Shown here: piece after piece, positions 24,158 to 33,187 of the stretch
Layout of the letters: the number at the start of each line of letters is the position of its first letter
Numbering within the stretch: the first letter of the stretch is position 1
Made by a program: the position numbers and the translations under genes
Assembly (NCBI RefSeq): GCF_033343995.1
Contig: NZ_CP137573.1
Coordinates: forward strand, 3,877,001 to 3,941,000
Length of the DNA: 64,000 bases
Direction of reading: 5' to 3'
Source: Streptomyces sp. HUAS YS2
GTDB lineage: Bacteria > Actinomycetota > Actinomycetes > Streptomycetales > Streptomycetaceae
Notes under the pieces: generated by a model
What the model saw: the letters and a program-made list of their open reading frames with translations, nothing else
Database searches by the model: none
What the model was told of the DNA's origin: nothing

Positions 24158-24736
24158 TCAGACCTTCCGGCCGAGCCAGCCGGCCAGCCTGGTGTGTACG
24201 TCGGCGTCGGCCGGGACCGGCTGGACGTCGCCGAACGGCAGCTCGCCGCCGCGCGGCGCGGCGGGCAGCACCTTCTGCGCGATGCCGAGCGCCATGTGGC
24301 CGAGTTCCTCGTCCAGCTCCCCCTCCGGGTCGATCACCTGGGCGATGTCCCAGGTGTGGGTCACCACCTCCATCACGTAGCCGCCGAGTGCGACCCGGCC
24401 GGGGACGCGCCCCCACGGCACCTCGACCTCCCGGTCGAGCTTCGCCGCGTCGGCCCAGGCGGCGGCCAGCCGGTCGCGGGACCGGCCGAACGCGCCGCCC
24501 CAGTCGGCGTCCTCGATCGCGCCGGCCGCCGCCGGCAGGTCCATGCCCCGGCCGCCCTCGCCGACGTACGCGATGCGGTGGACCGCGCCGAGGGTGTGAC
24601 CCAGGAGGGCCCGCAGGTCGTACTCCGTGCACGGGGTCGGCCGGTCGAGCCGCGCCGGGTCGAGGCGGGCCGCCAGCTTCTCCAGCTGGTCCAGGGCGCT
24701 CAGCAGGACGGGACGGGGATCGAACGTGCGGTCCAT
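24158..24736 (-). CDS. TIGR03086 (DinB/MDMPI-fold) metal-binding protein
   Basis: A 192-residue protein from ATG 24736 with GAGGAGT upstream. The four-helix DinB-like fold is indicated by RLDRPTPCTEYDLRALLGHT (first metal-ligand His) and YVMEVVTHTWDIAQ (second His site plus Asp). This is the pattern of the TIGR03086 family related to mycothiol-dependent maleylpyruvate isomerase. Members probably handle small electrophiles with mycothiol as cofactor; no substrate is visible here. It is divergent from the WYL regulator gene (108-bp gap), a common regulator-target layout, so it may be that regulator's target. Confidence 0.8.
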   Translation of the reverse strand: MDRTFDPRPVLLSALDQLEKLAARLDPARLDRPTPCTEYDLRALLGHTLGAVHRIAYVGEGGRGMDLPAAAGAIEDADWGGAFGRSRDRLAAAWADAAKLDREVEVPWGRVPGRVALGGYVMEVVTHTWDIAQVIDPEGELDEELGHMALGIAQKVLPAAPRGGELPFGDVQPVPADADVHTRLAGWLGRKV

Positions 24737-24844
24737 CGGTGGGTACTCCTCGATCGGTGGTCAGGGCCCCCTGCCCCGACCGGCATTGAGTACTCTGCCG
24801 CCCGATACCTGACACCCTCCGGCAGGATTCGAGGACCACCGTTC

Positions 24845-25828
24845 ATGAAGGCCGACCGGCTGCTGTCGATCCTGCTGCTGCTCCAGACCCGGGGCGGAGC
24901 CTCGGCCCCCGAGCTGGCCGAGCTGCTGGAGGTCTCGGTCCGCACGATCTACCGGGACGTCGAGGCGCTCTCCGCCGCCGGCGTGCCGGTCTGGGTCGAG
25001 CGCGGCCGCAACGGCGGCGTACGGCTGCTGCCCGGCTACCGCACCGACGTCCCCGGACTGACCGGTGACGAGGCCCGCGCCCTGTTCGTCCTCACCGCCG
25101 ACGGGGCGTACGAGGCACTGGGGCTCGGCGGCGCGATCGGCTCGGCGCTGCGCAAGGTGATGGCCTCACTGCCTGCCGGGCACCGCCCGGCGGCCGAGGC
25201 GACCAGCCAGCGGATCCTGGTCGATCCGGCGCGCTGGACCCGCGGCGGCAGTGCGGCGGCCGAGGTCGAACTCGGCGTCCTGCAGCAGGCGGTGTTCGCG
25301 GACAAGCGCCTGCTGCTGCGCTACCGCCGCAGCGGCGAGACCGTACCGCGCGACTACACCGTCGACCCGTACGGCCTCGTGAACAAGGCGGGCGTCTGGT
25401 ACCTCGCCGCCGACCGCGACGGCGAACCCCGGCTGTTCCGCGCGGACCGGGTGGTCGAGGCCGTGGTGTCCGAGGAGCCGGTGCGCCGGCGCCGGGGAAT
25501 CGGTCTCGCCGAGGTCTGGTCGACGCTGCGGGAACGGGTGGAGCGCGTCCCGGACGCCCTGCCGACGACCTGCCTGGTGCGCCAGGACCGGCTGGACATG
25601 TTCCTGCGGTTCCAGGCCGGGAACGTGGTCGCCGCCCCGGTCCCCCGCGACGACGGATGGACGGAGGTGCGGCTCGCGTTCCCCGTCGTGGAGGCGGTCC
25701 GCTCCCTCCTCCCCTTCGGCGCGGACATCGAGGTACTGGACCCGCCGGCGGCCCGGGAGGAACTGGCGGCCGCGGCCGCGGCCGTCACGGAGCTGTACGG
25801 GCGACGCCGGGACGCGGGACGTCCTTGA
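24845..25828 (+). CDS. HTH + WYL domain transcriptional regulator
   Basis: A 327-residue protein from ATG 24845. The N-terminal winged helix (MKADRLLSILLLLQTRGGAS ... ELLEVSVRTIYRDVEALSAA) is of the DeoR/HTH_11 type. A central WYL domain has YTVDPYGLVNKAGVWYLAAD and LFRADRVVEAVV. The C-terminal WCX extension ends EVLDPPAAREEL. WYL proteins sense nucleic acids or small ligands and regulate stress and metabolic genes. The gene is divergent from the TIGR03086 gene and is convergent with aspS over a perfect terminator. Its target and ligand are unknown. Confidence 0.9.
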   Translation: MKADRLLSILLLLQTRGGASAPELAELLEVSVRTIYRDVEALSAAGVPVWVERGRNGGVRLLPGYRTDVPGLTGDEARALFVLTADGAYEALGLGGAIGSALRKVMASLPAGHRPAAEATSQRILVDPARWTRGGSAAAEVELGVLQQAVFADKRLLLRYRRSGETVPRDYTVDPYGLVNKAGVWYLAADRDGEPRLFRADRVVEAVVSEEPVRRRRGIGLAEVWSTLRERVERVPDALPTTCLVRQDRLDMFLRFQAGNVVAAPVPRDDGWTEVRLAFPVVEAVRSLLPFGADIEVLDPPAAREELAAAAAAVTELYGRRRDAGRP

Positions 25829-25854
25829 CGTGCACCGGCCCGCCGGAAAAGGCG

Positions 25855-25889
25855 GAGGGGCCCGGGATCGTCACGATCCCGGGCCCCTC
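25855..25889. terminator. Two-way terminator between the WYL gene and aspS
   Basis: A perfect 17-bp stem with a single-base centre: the left arm GAGGGGCCCGGGATCGT pairs with its exact complement. It lies between two convergent stops (25828 and 25912). Confidence 0.85.
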
Positions 25890-25911
25890 GGCGCTACGAC
25901 TGCTCAGCCGT

Positions 25912-27732
25912 TCAGCGGCCGGCCTCCGGGTGGACCGCCTCGGTCACCGGGCGCCCGTCGGCGGGCTTCTCCTTGGCGACCGGCTTGCGGAGCTGGATGT
26001 TCAGCTCCTTCAGGCGGGCCTCGTCGAGCTCCGTCGGGGCGCCCATGAGGAGGTCCTGGGCGTTGCCGTTGAGCGGGAAGGCGATCGTCTCGCGGATGTT
26101 CGGCTCGTCGGCGAGGAGCATCACGATGCGGTCGACGCCCGGGGCGATGCCGCCGTGCGGCGGGGCGCCGTACTCGAAGGCGCGGAGCATGCCCGCGAAC
26201 TCCTGCTCGACGGTCTCGCGGCTGTAGCCGGCGATCTCGAAGGCCTTGAACATGATCTCGGGCTCGTGGTTCCGGATCGCGCCCGAGGACAGCTCGATGC
26301 CGTTGCAGACGATGTCGTACTGCCAGCCGAGGACGTCCAGGGGGTCCTGGGTCTCCAGGGCCTCCAGGCCGCCCTGCGGCATGGAGAACGGGTTGTGCGA
26401 GAAGTCGATCTTGCCGGTCTCCTCGTCCCGCTCGTACATCGGGAAGTCGACGATCCAGGCGAACCGGAAGACGTTCTCCTCGAACTGGCCGGCGCGCTTC
26501 GCGGCCTCGACGCGGACCGCGCCCATGATCTTGGAGACCTCGTCGAAGTCGCCCGCGCCGAAGAACAGCGCGTGGCCCGGCTCGAGGCCGAGGCGCTCGG
26601 TCAGGACCTTGACGTTCTCCTCGGTGAGGAACTTGGCGATCGGGCCGGTCAGCGCGTTGCCCTCGCCGACGCGAACCCAGGCCAGGCCCTTCGCGCCCTG
26701 CTCGACCGCGAAGTCGCCGAGGCTGTCGAAGAACTTGCGCGGCTGGTCACCGGTGTTCGGGACGGCCAGAGCGCGCACGTGCTTGCCGGCGAAGGCCTTG
26801 AACTCGGAGTTCTCGAACACGTCCGAGATGTCGACGAGTTCGAGGGCGGTGCGCAGGTCCGGCTTGTCGTTGCCGTACTTGAGCATCGACTCGCGGAACG
26901 GGATGCGGGGGAACGGGGACGTGACGTGCCGGCCGCCGCCGAACTCCTCGAAGAGCTCGGTCATCAGCTTCTCGATCGGCTGGAAGACGTCCTCCTGCTC
27001 GACGAAGCTCATCTCGACGTCGAGCTGGTAGAACTCGCCCGGCGAGCGGTCCGCGCGGGCGTCCTCGTCGCGGAAGCAGGGCGCGATCTGGAAGTACCGG
27101 TCGAAGCCGGAGATCATCAGCAGCTGCTTGAACTGCTGCGGCGCCTGCGGCAGCGCGTAGAACTTGCCCGGGTTCAGACGGGACGGGACGACGAAGTCGC
27201 GGGCGCCCTCGGGGGAGGTCGCGGCGAGGATCGGGGTCGCCATCTCGTTGAAGCCGAGGGCCACCATCTTCGAGCGGATCGAGGCGATGACGGCGGACCG
27301 CAGCATGATGTTGCGGTGCATGCGCTCGCGGCGCAGGTCGAGGAAGCGGTACTCCAGGCGCCGCTCCTCGTTGACGCCGTCGTCGGCGTTGATGGTGAAG
27401 GGGATCTGCTTGGCCGCGCCCAGGACCTCGACCTCGGCGGCCTCGATCTCGATCTCGCCGGTCGCGAGCTCGGGGTTGACGTTCTCGGCGCCGCGGGAGA
27501 CGACCTTGCCGTCGACGCGGACGACGGTCTCCTTGGTCAGCTTGTCGAGCACCTCGGCGGCGGCGGTGCCGGGCCGCGCGACCAGCTGGGTGATGCCGTA
27601 GTGGTCGCGCAGATCGATGAAGAGGATGCCGCCCAGGTCGCGCCGATTGTGCAGCCAGCCGCTCAGCCGGACGTCGGTGCCGACGTCAGAGGCGCGGAGC
27701 TCGCCGCAGGTGTGGGACCTGTACCGATGCAT
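25912..27732 (-). CDS. aspS: Aspartyl-tRNA synthetase
   Basis: A 606-residue class IIb synthetase. The N-terminal OB fold begins MHRYRSHTCGELRASDVG, with LSGWLHNRRDLGGILFIDLR. The motif 2 region is FRDEDARADRSPGEFYQLDV and motif 3 is GIAPGVDRIVMLLADEPNIR. The large GAD insertion (~residues 300-420), typical of bacterial AspRS, is present. It charges tRNA-Asp; whether it also makes Asp-tRNA-Asn for GatCAB cannot be decided here. The start ATG 27732 gives the standard N-terminus. The gene is divergent from the SpoIIE-type phosphatase gene (135-bp gap). Confidence 0.97.
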   Translation of the reverse strand: MHRYRSHTCGELRASDVGTDVRLSGWLHNRRDLGGILFIDLRDHYGITQLVARPGTAAAEVLDKLTKETVVRVDGKVVSRGAENVNPELATGEIEIEAAEVEVLGAAKQIPFTINADDGVNEERRLEYRFLDLRRERMHRNIMLRSAVIASIRSKMVALGFNEMATPILAATSPEGARDFVVPSRLNPGKFYALPQAPQQFKQLLMISGFDRYFQIAPCFRDEDARADRSPGEFYQLDVEMSFVEQEDVFQPIEKLMTELFEEFGGGRHVTSPFPRIPFRESMLKYGNDKPDLRTALELVDISDVFENSEFKAFAGKHVRALAVPNTGDQPRKFFDSLGDFAVEQGAKGLAWVRVGEGNALTGPIAKFLTEENVKVLTERLGLEPGHALFFGAGDFDEVSKIMGAVRVEAAKRAGQFEENVFRFAWIVDFPMYERDEETGKIDFSHNPFSMPQGGLEALETQDPLDVLGWQYDIVCNGIELSSGAIRNHEPEIMFKAFEIAGYSRETVEQEFAGMLRAFEYGAPPHGGIAPGVDRIVMLLADEPNIRETIAFPLNGNAQDLLMGAPTELDEARLKELNIQLRKPVAKEKPADGRPVTEAVHPEAGR

Positions 27733-27867
27733 CGTCGTTCATCCAGTCTTCGGAATCGGTGGGGAGCCCGGACGTATCCAGGCCCGTCAAGGGTACCGGG
27801 CGTCCCAAGATCGCTCATCGAATACTCTCAGTGGCGACCTGCGGTCCGATATTCATAAAGTGGGGCA

Positions 27868-29952
27868 ATGCGCACCGAGGACGTCCTGGCCGCGATCGCG
27901 ACCGGCCTGTGGCGCTGGGACAACGCAACCGGGATCGTCACCCTCGACGCCGAGGCCGCCCGGCTGCTCGGGCTGCCCGCCGAGCCCGCCCGGCTCACCG
28001 AGGCGGCCGTGCGCTCCCGTTTTCATCCCGTCGACTGGAACGAGATCGACGGCGTGGTGAACCTCGCCGTGGCGGAGGGCACCCTCGCCGAGGCCCGGCT
28101 GCGGATCATGGCCCCGGACGGCCGGGTGATCCGTACCGTGCGCAGCCGCTCCAAGCCGCTGATCGCGGACGGCGACTACCAGCTCGTCGGCACCCTCCAG
28201 GAGGTCGCCGAGCCCCAGCCCGGCACCGCCGCGCGCACCCCGATCACCGGCGACTGGCGCCGTTCCCGCGAGGCGTTCCTGCTGGACGCGGGCCGGGCCC
28301 TGGCGGAGGCCCGGTCCACCGCCGAGGTGCTGCGGGTCGCCGCGTCGCTGTCCATGCCGGGGTTCTCGCCGGACGGCCTCGCGGTCTTCGGCGTGGCGGG
28401 CGACCGGCTCACCGTCATCGGCCACCACGGGCACAGCGAGGGCGACGAGGGCCCGTTCACCGAGATGTCCCTGGACACGGACTATCCGGCGGCCGAGGCG
28501 GCCCGGAACGGGCGGGCGATCTACCTGCCCTCGCCGGAGGAGTACAAGCGGCGCTTCCCCACCACCTGGCCGCTGGCGCAACGGTTCGGGCGGGAGTCCT
28601 GGGCGTTCCTGCCGCTGACCGTCGCCGGCCGGACCATGGGCGCCTGGATGGCCGCCTTCAAGCACCCGGTCGCCTTCACCCCGGACGAGCGGTCCGTCCT
28701 CACCACGGTCGCCCGGATGCTCGCCCAGGCCCTCACCCGGGCCGGCGTCGCCGAGTCCGAGCGCGAGCTGTCGCTGGGCCTGCAGCGGACGATGATGCCC
28801 GCCCTCGGGCCCGGCATCCCGGGGATCGCGGTGGCCGCCCGGTACGTGCCGACCGGCGGCGGTCTCGAGATCGGCGGCGACTGGTACGACATGATCCAGC
28901 TGCCCGGCGGCCGGATAGCCCTGGTCATCGGCGACGTCCAGGGCCACGACGTACGGGCCGCCGGCCTGATGGGCCAGCTGCGGATCGCCCTGCGCGCGTA
29001 CGCCTCCGAGGGCCACCGCCCGGACGCGGTGCTGTCCCGCGCCTCCCGGTTCCTGCACGGCATCACCGACGGCACGGACGACCTCGGCGGCCCCCGGTTC
29101 GCGACCTGCCTGTACCTGGAGGTCGACCCGGCGACCGGCGCCCTGGACATCGCCCGGGCCGGGCACCCCGAACCGGCCGTGCGCACCTCCGACGGCACGG
29201 TCCTGCTGCAGCCCACCGCGGGCGGCCTGCCGCTGGGCATCGACCCGGACAGCGACTACCCGACCACCCGGCTCCGCCTGGACCCCGGCGAGACCCTGAT
29301 GATCTGCACCGACGGCCTCCTGGAGACCGGCGGGCACGATTTGGACAGCGGCTGGGACCGCATCCGCACCCTCATGGAGCAGCACGACGGGGAGTCCCTG
29401 GAGACGCTGGCCGACCGGCTCGTCGAGGCCGTCCACGGCCCCGGCTCGCACCACACCATCGGCCCGCTCGCCGACCGCCGCGAGGACGACATCGCCGTCC
29501 TGCTGCTGGCCCGCACCGGCGACCTGAGGGTCCTGCCGGCGCCGCGCCGCACCGTCATGACCATCGCCCAGGCCGAGCCGGAGCGGATCGCCGACGCCCG
29601 CAGGCAGCTGCGCCGGCTGCTGCACGACTGGACGGACGAGGACCAGGTCGACGCGGCGGTCCTGATGGTCTCCGAGATGGTCACCAACGTGCTCATCCAC
29701 ACCGACGGGGACGCGCTGCTGGTCGCCGAGGTGGGCTGCGCCGAGGACGCCCGCCGGCTGCGCGTGGAGGTCTCGGACGGCAGCGACGAGCTGCCGCACA
29801 AGCGCCACCCGGGGGAGATGGCCTCCTCGGGGCGCGGCCTGCTGCTGATGGAGATGCTGGCGCACGCGTGGGGCGTGGACCCGCGCGGCGAGGGCAAGTC
29901 GATCTGGTTCGAGCTGCGTGAGCCGGCCTCGGGGCAGGGCTGCCGCGAGTAG
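27868..29952 (+). CDS. PAS-GAF-PP2C(SpoIIE)-HATPase signalling phosphatase
   Basis: A 694-residue cytosolic protein. Residues ~1-115 form a PAS-like sensor (ATGLWRWDNATGIVTLDAEA). Residues ~130-300 form a GAF-like domain ending FTPDERSVLTTVARMLAQAL. Residues ~315-540 are a PP2C/SpoIIE phosphatase with GGDWYDMIQL, VIGDVQGHDVRAA, MICTDGLLE and REDDIAVLLL, the metal-binding Asp set. Residues ~555-690 are an RsbW-type ATPase (MVSEMVTNVLIHT, RGLLLMEMLAHAWG). Such proteins control sigma factors in Streptomyces by dephosphorylating anti-anti-sigma factors and phosphorylating or binding partners. Both activities in one chain are common in this genus. The partner is not encoded nearby. Confidence 0.92.
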   Translation: MRTEDVLAAIATGLWRWDNATGIVTLDAEAARLLGLPAEPARLTEAAVRSRFHPVDWNEIDGVVNLAVAEGTLAEARLRIMAPDGRVIRTVRSRSKPLIADGDYQLVGTLQEVAEPQPGTAARTPITGDWRRSREAFLLDAGRALAEARSTAEVLRVAASLSMPGFSPDGLAVFGVAGDRLTVIGHHGHSEGDEGPFTEMSLDTDYPAAEAARNGRAIYLPSPEEYKRRFPTTWPLAQRFGRESWAFLPLTVAGRTMGAWMAAFKHPVAFTPDERSVLTTVARMLAQALTRAGVAESERELSLGLQRTMMPALGPGIPGIAVAARYVPTGGGLEIGGDWYDMIQLPGGRIALVIGDVQGHDVRAAGLMGQLRIALRAYASEGHRPDAVLSRASRFLHGITDGTDDLGGPRFATCLYLEVDPATGALDIARAGHPEPAVRTSDGTVLLQPTAGGLPLGIDPDSDYPTTRLRLDPGETLMICTDGLLETGGHDLDSGWDRIRTLMEQHDGESLETLADRLVEAVHGPGSHHTIGPLADRREDDIAVLLLARTGDLRVLPAPRRTVMTIAQAEPERIADARRQLRRLLHDWTDEDQVDAAVLMVSEMVTNVLIHTDGDALLVAEVGCAEDARRLRVEVSDGSDELPHKRHPGEMASSGRGLLLMEMLAHAWGVDPRGEGKSIWFELREPASGQGCRE

Positions 29953-30055
29953 CTCCCCGGCGCGCCGCGGGGGCTTGCGCCCGACGGGCGGGGCGCCGGG
30001 GCTCGGCGCAGACTGGTGGGAGCACGGCCGTCGGGGGACCCCCACGGAGCGCGAC

Positions 30056-30868
30056 ATGGACACCCACAAGGTCGGCAGCGACACCACGGTCCTGGCGGAC
30101 AGCCTGGACATACCGGGAATCGGGCACATCCCTGTCAACGCGTACGTCCTCACGGCCAGTGAACCGGTCGTCGTGGACACCGGCCTCTCGCTCGCCGACC
30201 GGGACTTCGTGGCCACGCTCGGCTCGGTGATGGACCCGGCCGACGTCCGCTGGATCTGGCTCACCCACCCCGACCGCGACCACACCGGCGGAATCTTCGA
30301 GCTGCTCGACGCGGCCCCCGAGGCCCGCGTGGTGACCACGTTCCTCGGCGCCGGGATCATGACCACCGAGCGGCCGCTGCCGATGGACCGGGTGTACTTC
30401 CTCAACCCCGGCCAGTCCCTCGACGTGGGCGACCGGATGCTGCGGGCCTTCAAGCCGCCGCTGTTCGACAACCCGGCGACCGTCGGCTTCTACGACGACC
30501 GGACCCGGATCTGCTTCAGCTCGGACTGCTTCGGCGGCCCGATGCCGACCGCCGAACTGGCCGAGAGCGGCCACGCCAACGACCTCAAGCCGGAGGACCT
30601 GCGCGCCGCGCAGCTGCTGTGGGCGACGGTGGACAGCCCCTGGGTGCACATCGTGGATCCGGCGAAGTACCGGGCGACCATCCAGCCGCTGCTGGCGATG
30701 AACCCGGAGATCGTGCTCTCGACGCATCTGCCGCCGGCCGTGCGGATGACCTCCCTGATGATCGACACGATCACGATGGCGCCGGACGCGGACCCGTTCG
30801 TCGGCCCGGACCAGGCGGCCCTGGAGCAGATGCTGGCCACCTTCGAGCCGGGCGGCGCACCGGCCTAG
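30056..30868 (+). CDS. MBL-fold protein, ODP/flavodiiron-like, with an acidic metal ligand
   Basis: A 270-residue protein from ATG 30056. It has the MBL core: NAYVLTASEPVVVDTGLSLAD, the metal motif THPDRDHTGG, ICFSSDCFGG and LSTHLPP. In ordinary MBL hydrolases the motif is HxHxDH; here it reads HxDxDH. An acidic residue at that position (Glu) marks the diiron site of flavodiiron (ODP) proteins, and FSSDCFG also resembles that branch. I infer a diiron, oxygen- or redox-related protein rather than a zinc hydrolase, but no flavodoxin domain is fused. It lies downstream of the signalling phosphatase gene with a 103-bp gap. Confidence 0.8.
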   Translation: MDTHKVGSDTTVLADSLDIPGIGHIPVNAYVLTASEPVVVDTGLSLADRDFVATLGSVMDPADVRWIWLTHPDRDHTGGIFELLDAAPEARVVTTFLGAGIMTTERPLPMDRVYFLNPGQSLDVGDRMLRAFKPPLFDNPATVGFYDDRTRICFSSDCFGGPMPTAELAESGHANDLKPEDLRAAQLLWATVDSPWVHIVDPAKYRATIQPLLAMNPEIVLSTHLPPAVRMTSLMIDTITMAPDADPFVGPDQAALEQMLATFEPGGAPA

Positions 30869-30897
30869 CGCGTGGCCCTCCGCTGGTCGGAGTTCGC

Positions 30898-31968
30898 CTA
30901 GTCGGGGTCCGCCGGCGTCGCGTCGCCGGGCGGCTGGTACCGGCTGCGCAGCTCGCCGATCACCCCGAAGAACGCGGCCGTCAGGGGCACGGCGAGCAGC
31001 ATGCCGAGGATCCCGGCGACGGACGCGCCCGCCGTGATCGCCAGCAGGACGACGACCGGATGCATCTGCACGGTCCGGCTCTGCACCATCGGCTGCAGCA
31101 CGTTCCCCTCCAGGACCTGCACGGCGAGGACGATCCCGAGCACCCACAGCGCGATGACGAACCCCCGGTCGGCGAGGGCGACCAGCACGGCGACCGCGCC
31201 GGACAGGAACGCGCCGAGGTAGGGGATGTACGCGGTGACGAAGACGAGCGCGGCGAGCCCGACCGCGCCGGGCACGTCGAGGACCAGCAGGCCGATGCCG
31301 ATCAGGACCGCGTCGACGAGGGCCACGAAGGTCGTACCGCGCATGAACCCCTCGACGGCTTCGAACGCGCGCCGGCCCATGGCCTCGGCCGTGTCCCCGA
31401 CGGACCGCGGGACGAGCGACCGCAGCGTGCCGACGGCCCGGTCGGAGTCCCGCAGGAAGAAGAAGATCAACAGCAGCGCGAGCACGGCCGTGGCGGCCGC
31501 CTGGCCGACGACGCTCAGCCCGGAGATCACTCCGGAGGCCGCCGTCCCGCCGAACTTCTCGAGCAGTCGCTTGGCGTTCTTGGCGAGGTCGTCGAGAGAG
31601 GTGCCGGCCGCCCCCAGGTGCGCGGCGATGTCCTCGCCCGCGCGGCGCAGCGAGGCGACGATCTGGTCGCCCGTGTCGATCAGCGCCGCGACGACGATGT
31701 ACGTGGCCCCGCCGACGACCACGAGCACGGCGACGCAGGTCAGTGCGGCAGCAAGGGACTTCTGCACCTTCATCCGCAACAGCCGCCGGTGGAGCGGTCC
31801 GAGCAGCGCGGTGCCGAGCAGCGCGAGCAGCACGGGCGTGACGGCGGTCTTGAAGACGACGCAGAGCCAGATCCCGACCGCCGCGACCCCCGCGACCAGC
31901 AGGAACACCACGCACCAGGCGGCGACGCGGCGAGCGGCCTCGGGGAGGAGCGGTCTGGTCGTCTGCAT
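30898..31968 (-). CDS. AI-2E family transporter (TqsA/PerM-like)
   Basis: A 356-residue membrane protein. It has the PerM/TqsA layout: two N-terminal hydrophobic segments (VVFLLVAGVAAVGIWLCVV, AVTPVLLALLGTALLG), a third (AALTCVAVLVVVGGATYIVV), an amphipathic soluble stretch (~residues 90-150), then five segments including AALVFVTAYIPYLGAFLSGA and NVLQPMVQSRTVQMHPVVVL, the conserved family region. Members export signals, sodium ions or lipids; the family name does not prove AI-2 transport, and Streptomyces does not depend on AI-2. GGAGGG lies directly before the ATG, which is a tight spacing. Confidence 0.88.
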   Translation of the reverse strand: MQTTRPLLPEAARRVAAWCVVFLLVAGVAAVGIWLCVVFKTAVTPVLLALLGTALLGPLHRRLLRMKVQKSLAAALTCVAVLVVVGGATYIVVAALIDTGDQIVASLRRAGEDIAAHLGAAGTSLDDLAKNAKRLLEKFGGTAASGVISGLSVVGQAAATAVLALLLIFFFLRDSDRAVGTLRSLVPRSVGDTAEAMGRRAFEAVEGFMRGTTFVALVDAVLIGIGLLVLDVPGAVGLAALVFVTAYIPYLGAFLSGAVAVLVALADRGFVIALWVLGIVLAVQVLEGNVLQPMVQSRTVQMHPVVVLLAITAGASVAGILGMLLAVPLTAAFFGVIGELRSRYQPPGDATPADPD

Positions 31969-32110
31969 CCCTCCACCGGACCACGCCCTCCGGCGCGCCG
32001 TCCTGCGCTGCGGGGCCGCCCGGGTGACGTCGCGTCAGCCGGCGCGGCCCCTGGTCGCGGGGACTCCGTACGGGATTCCTCACGGGATTCCGCACGGGAT
32101 CCCGTTCGGG

Positions 32111-33073
32111 CTACTCGCCCATGCCGTGCACGGCCGGGATGGTGCCGAGCCGTCCCGCCTGGAAGTCCTCGAAGGCCTGGCGGAGTTCGGCCTGGGTGTT
32201 CATCACGAACGGCCCGTAGTGCGCCATCGGCTCGCGGATCGGCCGGCCGCCGAGGAGCACGACCTCCAGGTCCGGCGTGTTGCCGTCCTGCTTCTCGTCC
32301 GCGCGGACGGTCAGCGTGCCCCCGTCGCCGAAGACGGCGGTCTGGCCCATGTGGACCGGCCGGCGCTCGGCGCCGACGGTGCCGCGGCCGGCGAGCACGT
32401 ACGCGAGGCCGTTGAAGTCCTCGCGCCACGGCAGCGTGACCTCGGCGCCGGGGCGCAGCGTCGCGTGCACCATCGTGATCGGGGTGTGCGTGACGCCCGG
32501 TCCGGCGTGGCCGTCGAGCTCGCCCGCGATGACGCGGAACAGCGCGCCGCCGTCGGGGGAGGTGAGCAGCTGGACCTGCCCGCCGCGGATGTCCTGGTAG
32601 CGGGGGGCCATCATCTTGTCGGTCGCGGGCAGGTTCACCCACAGCTGGAGCCCGTGGAACAGGCCGCCGCTGACGACCAGCGACTCCGGCGGGGCCTCGA
32701 TGTGCAGCAGCCCGGAGCCGGCGGTCATCCACTGGGTGTCGCCGTTGGTGATGGTGCCGCCGCCACCGTTGGAGTCCTGGTGGTCGAAGACGCCGTCGAT
32801 GATGTAGGTGACGGTCTCGAAGCCGCGGTGGGGATGCCAGGGCGTGCCCTTCGGCTCGCCCGGGGCATACTCCACCTCGCCCATCTGGTCCATCATGATG
32901 AACGGGTCGAGGTAGCGGTAGTTGATCCCGGCGAACGCGCGTCGCACCGGGAAGCCCTCCCCCTCGAAGCCTGAAGGCGCCGTGGTCACGGCGAGGACGG
33001 GACGCGGCGCGGCATCGGCCGGCGCCGCGACGCGCGGCAGGGTGAGCGGGTTCTCCACAGTCACAGCGGGCAT
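32111..33073 (-). CDS. Pirin family protein
   Basis: A 320-residue bicupin from ATG 33073 with AAGGAGGT upstream. The N-terminal cupin carries MMDQMGEVEYAPGEPKGTPWHPHRGFETVT, in which His, His, His and a later Glu bind iron. The Pirin C-terminal cupin has AYVLAGRGTVG and ends MAHYGPFVMNTQAEL. Pirins are redox-sensing or quercetinase-like enzymes; in actinomycetes some modulate central carbon metabolism through pyruvate dehydrogenase or acyl-CoA enzymes. The promoter contains a 16-bp motif shared with the LLM/FMN reductase operon, which suggests common redox control. Confidence 0.92.
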   Translation of the reverse strand: MPAVTVENPLTLPRVAAPADAAPRPVLAVTTAPSGFEGEGFPVRRAFAGINYRYLDPFIMMDQMGEVEYAPGEPKGTPWHPHRGFETVTYIIDGVFDHQDSNGGGGTITNGDTQWMTAGSGLLHIEAPPESLVVSGGLFHGLQLWVNLPATDKMMAPRYQDIRGGQVQLLTSPDGGALFRVIAGELDGHAGPGVTHTPITMVHATLRPGAEVTLPWREDFNGLAYVLAGRGTVGAERRPVHMGQTAVFGDGGTLTVRADEKQDGNTPDLEVVLLGGRPIREPMAHYGPFVMNTQAELRQAFEDFQAGRLGTIPAVHGMGE

Positions 33074-33092
33074 GGCGGGACCTCCTTGTGCG

Positions 33093-33124
33093 ACCAGTTT
33101 AGTTGAACACTGAACTTCTTGCCA
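33093..33124 (-). promoter_or_regulatory. Pirin promoter with 16-bp operator-like motif
   Basis: On the minus strand TGGCAA (33124-33119) and TAAACT (33101-33096) are spaced 17 bp. Between and overlapping them (33116-33101) lies AGTTCAGTGTTCAACT, with AGTT/AACT ends in inverted order. It matches the motif at 747-762 at 12 of 16 positions. MarR/HxlR-type sites have this look; no regulator gene is nearby. Confidence 0.4.
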
Positions 33125-33138
33125 CCCTGAACGCGAAA

Positions 33139-33164
33139 CGCCCGGAAGGAATTCCTCCCGGGCG
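33139..33164 (-). terminator. Terminator after the SseB-domain gene
   Basis: A 26-bp near-perfect palindrome with ends CGCCCGG and CCGGGCG and centre AGGAATTCCT. It lies 23 nt after the SseB-domain stop and before the pirin promoter. Confidence 0.65.
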
Positions 33165-33187
33165 CTCTCCTTTGCCTCCAGCCTCCG

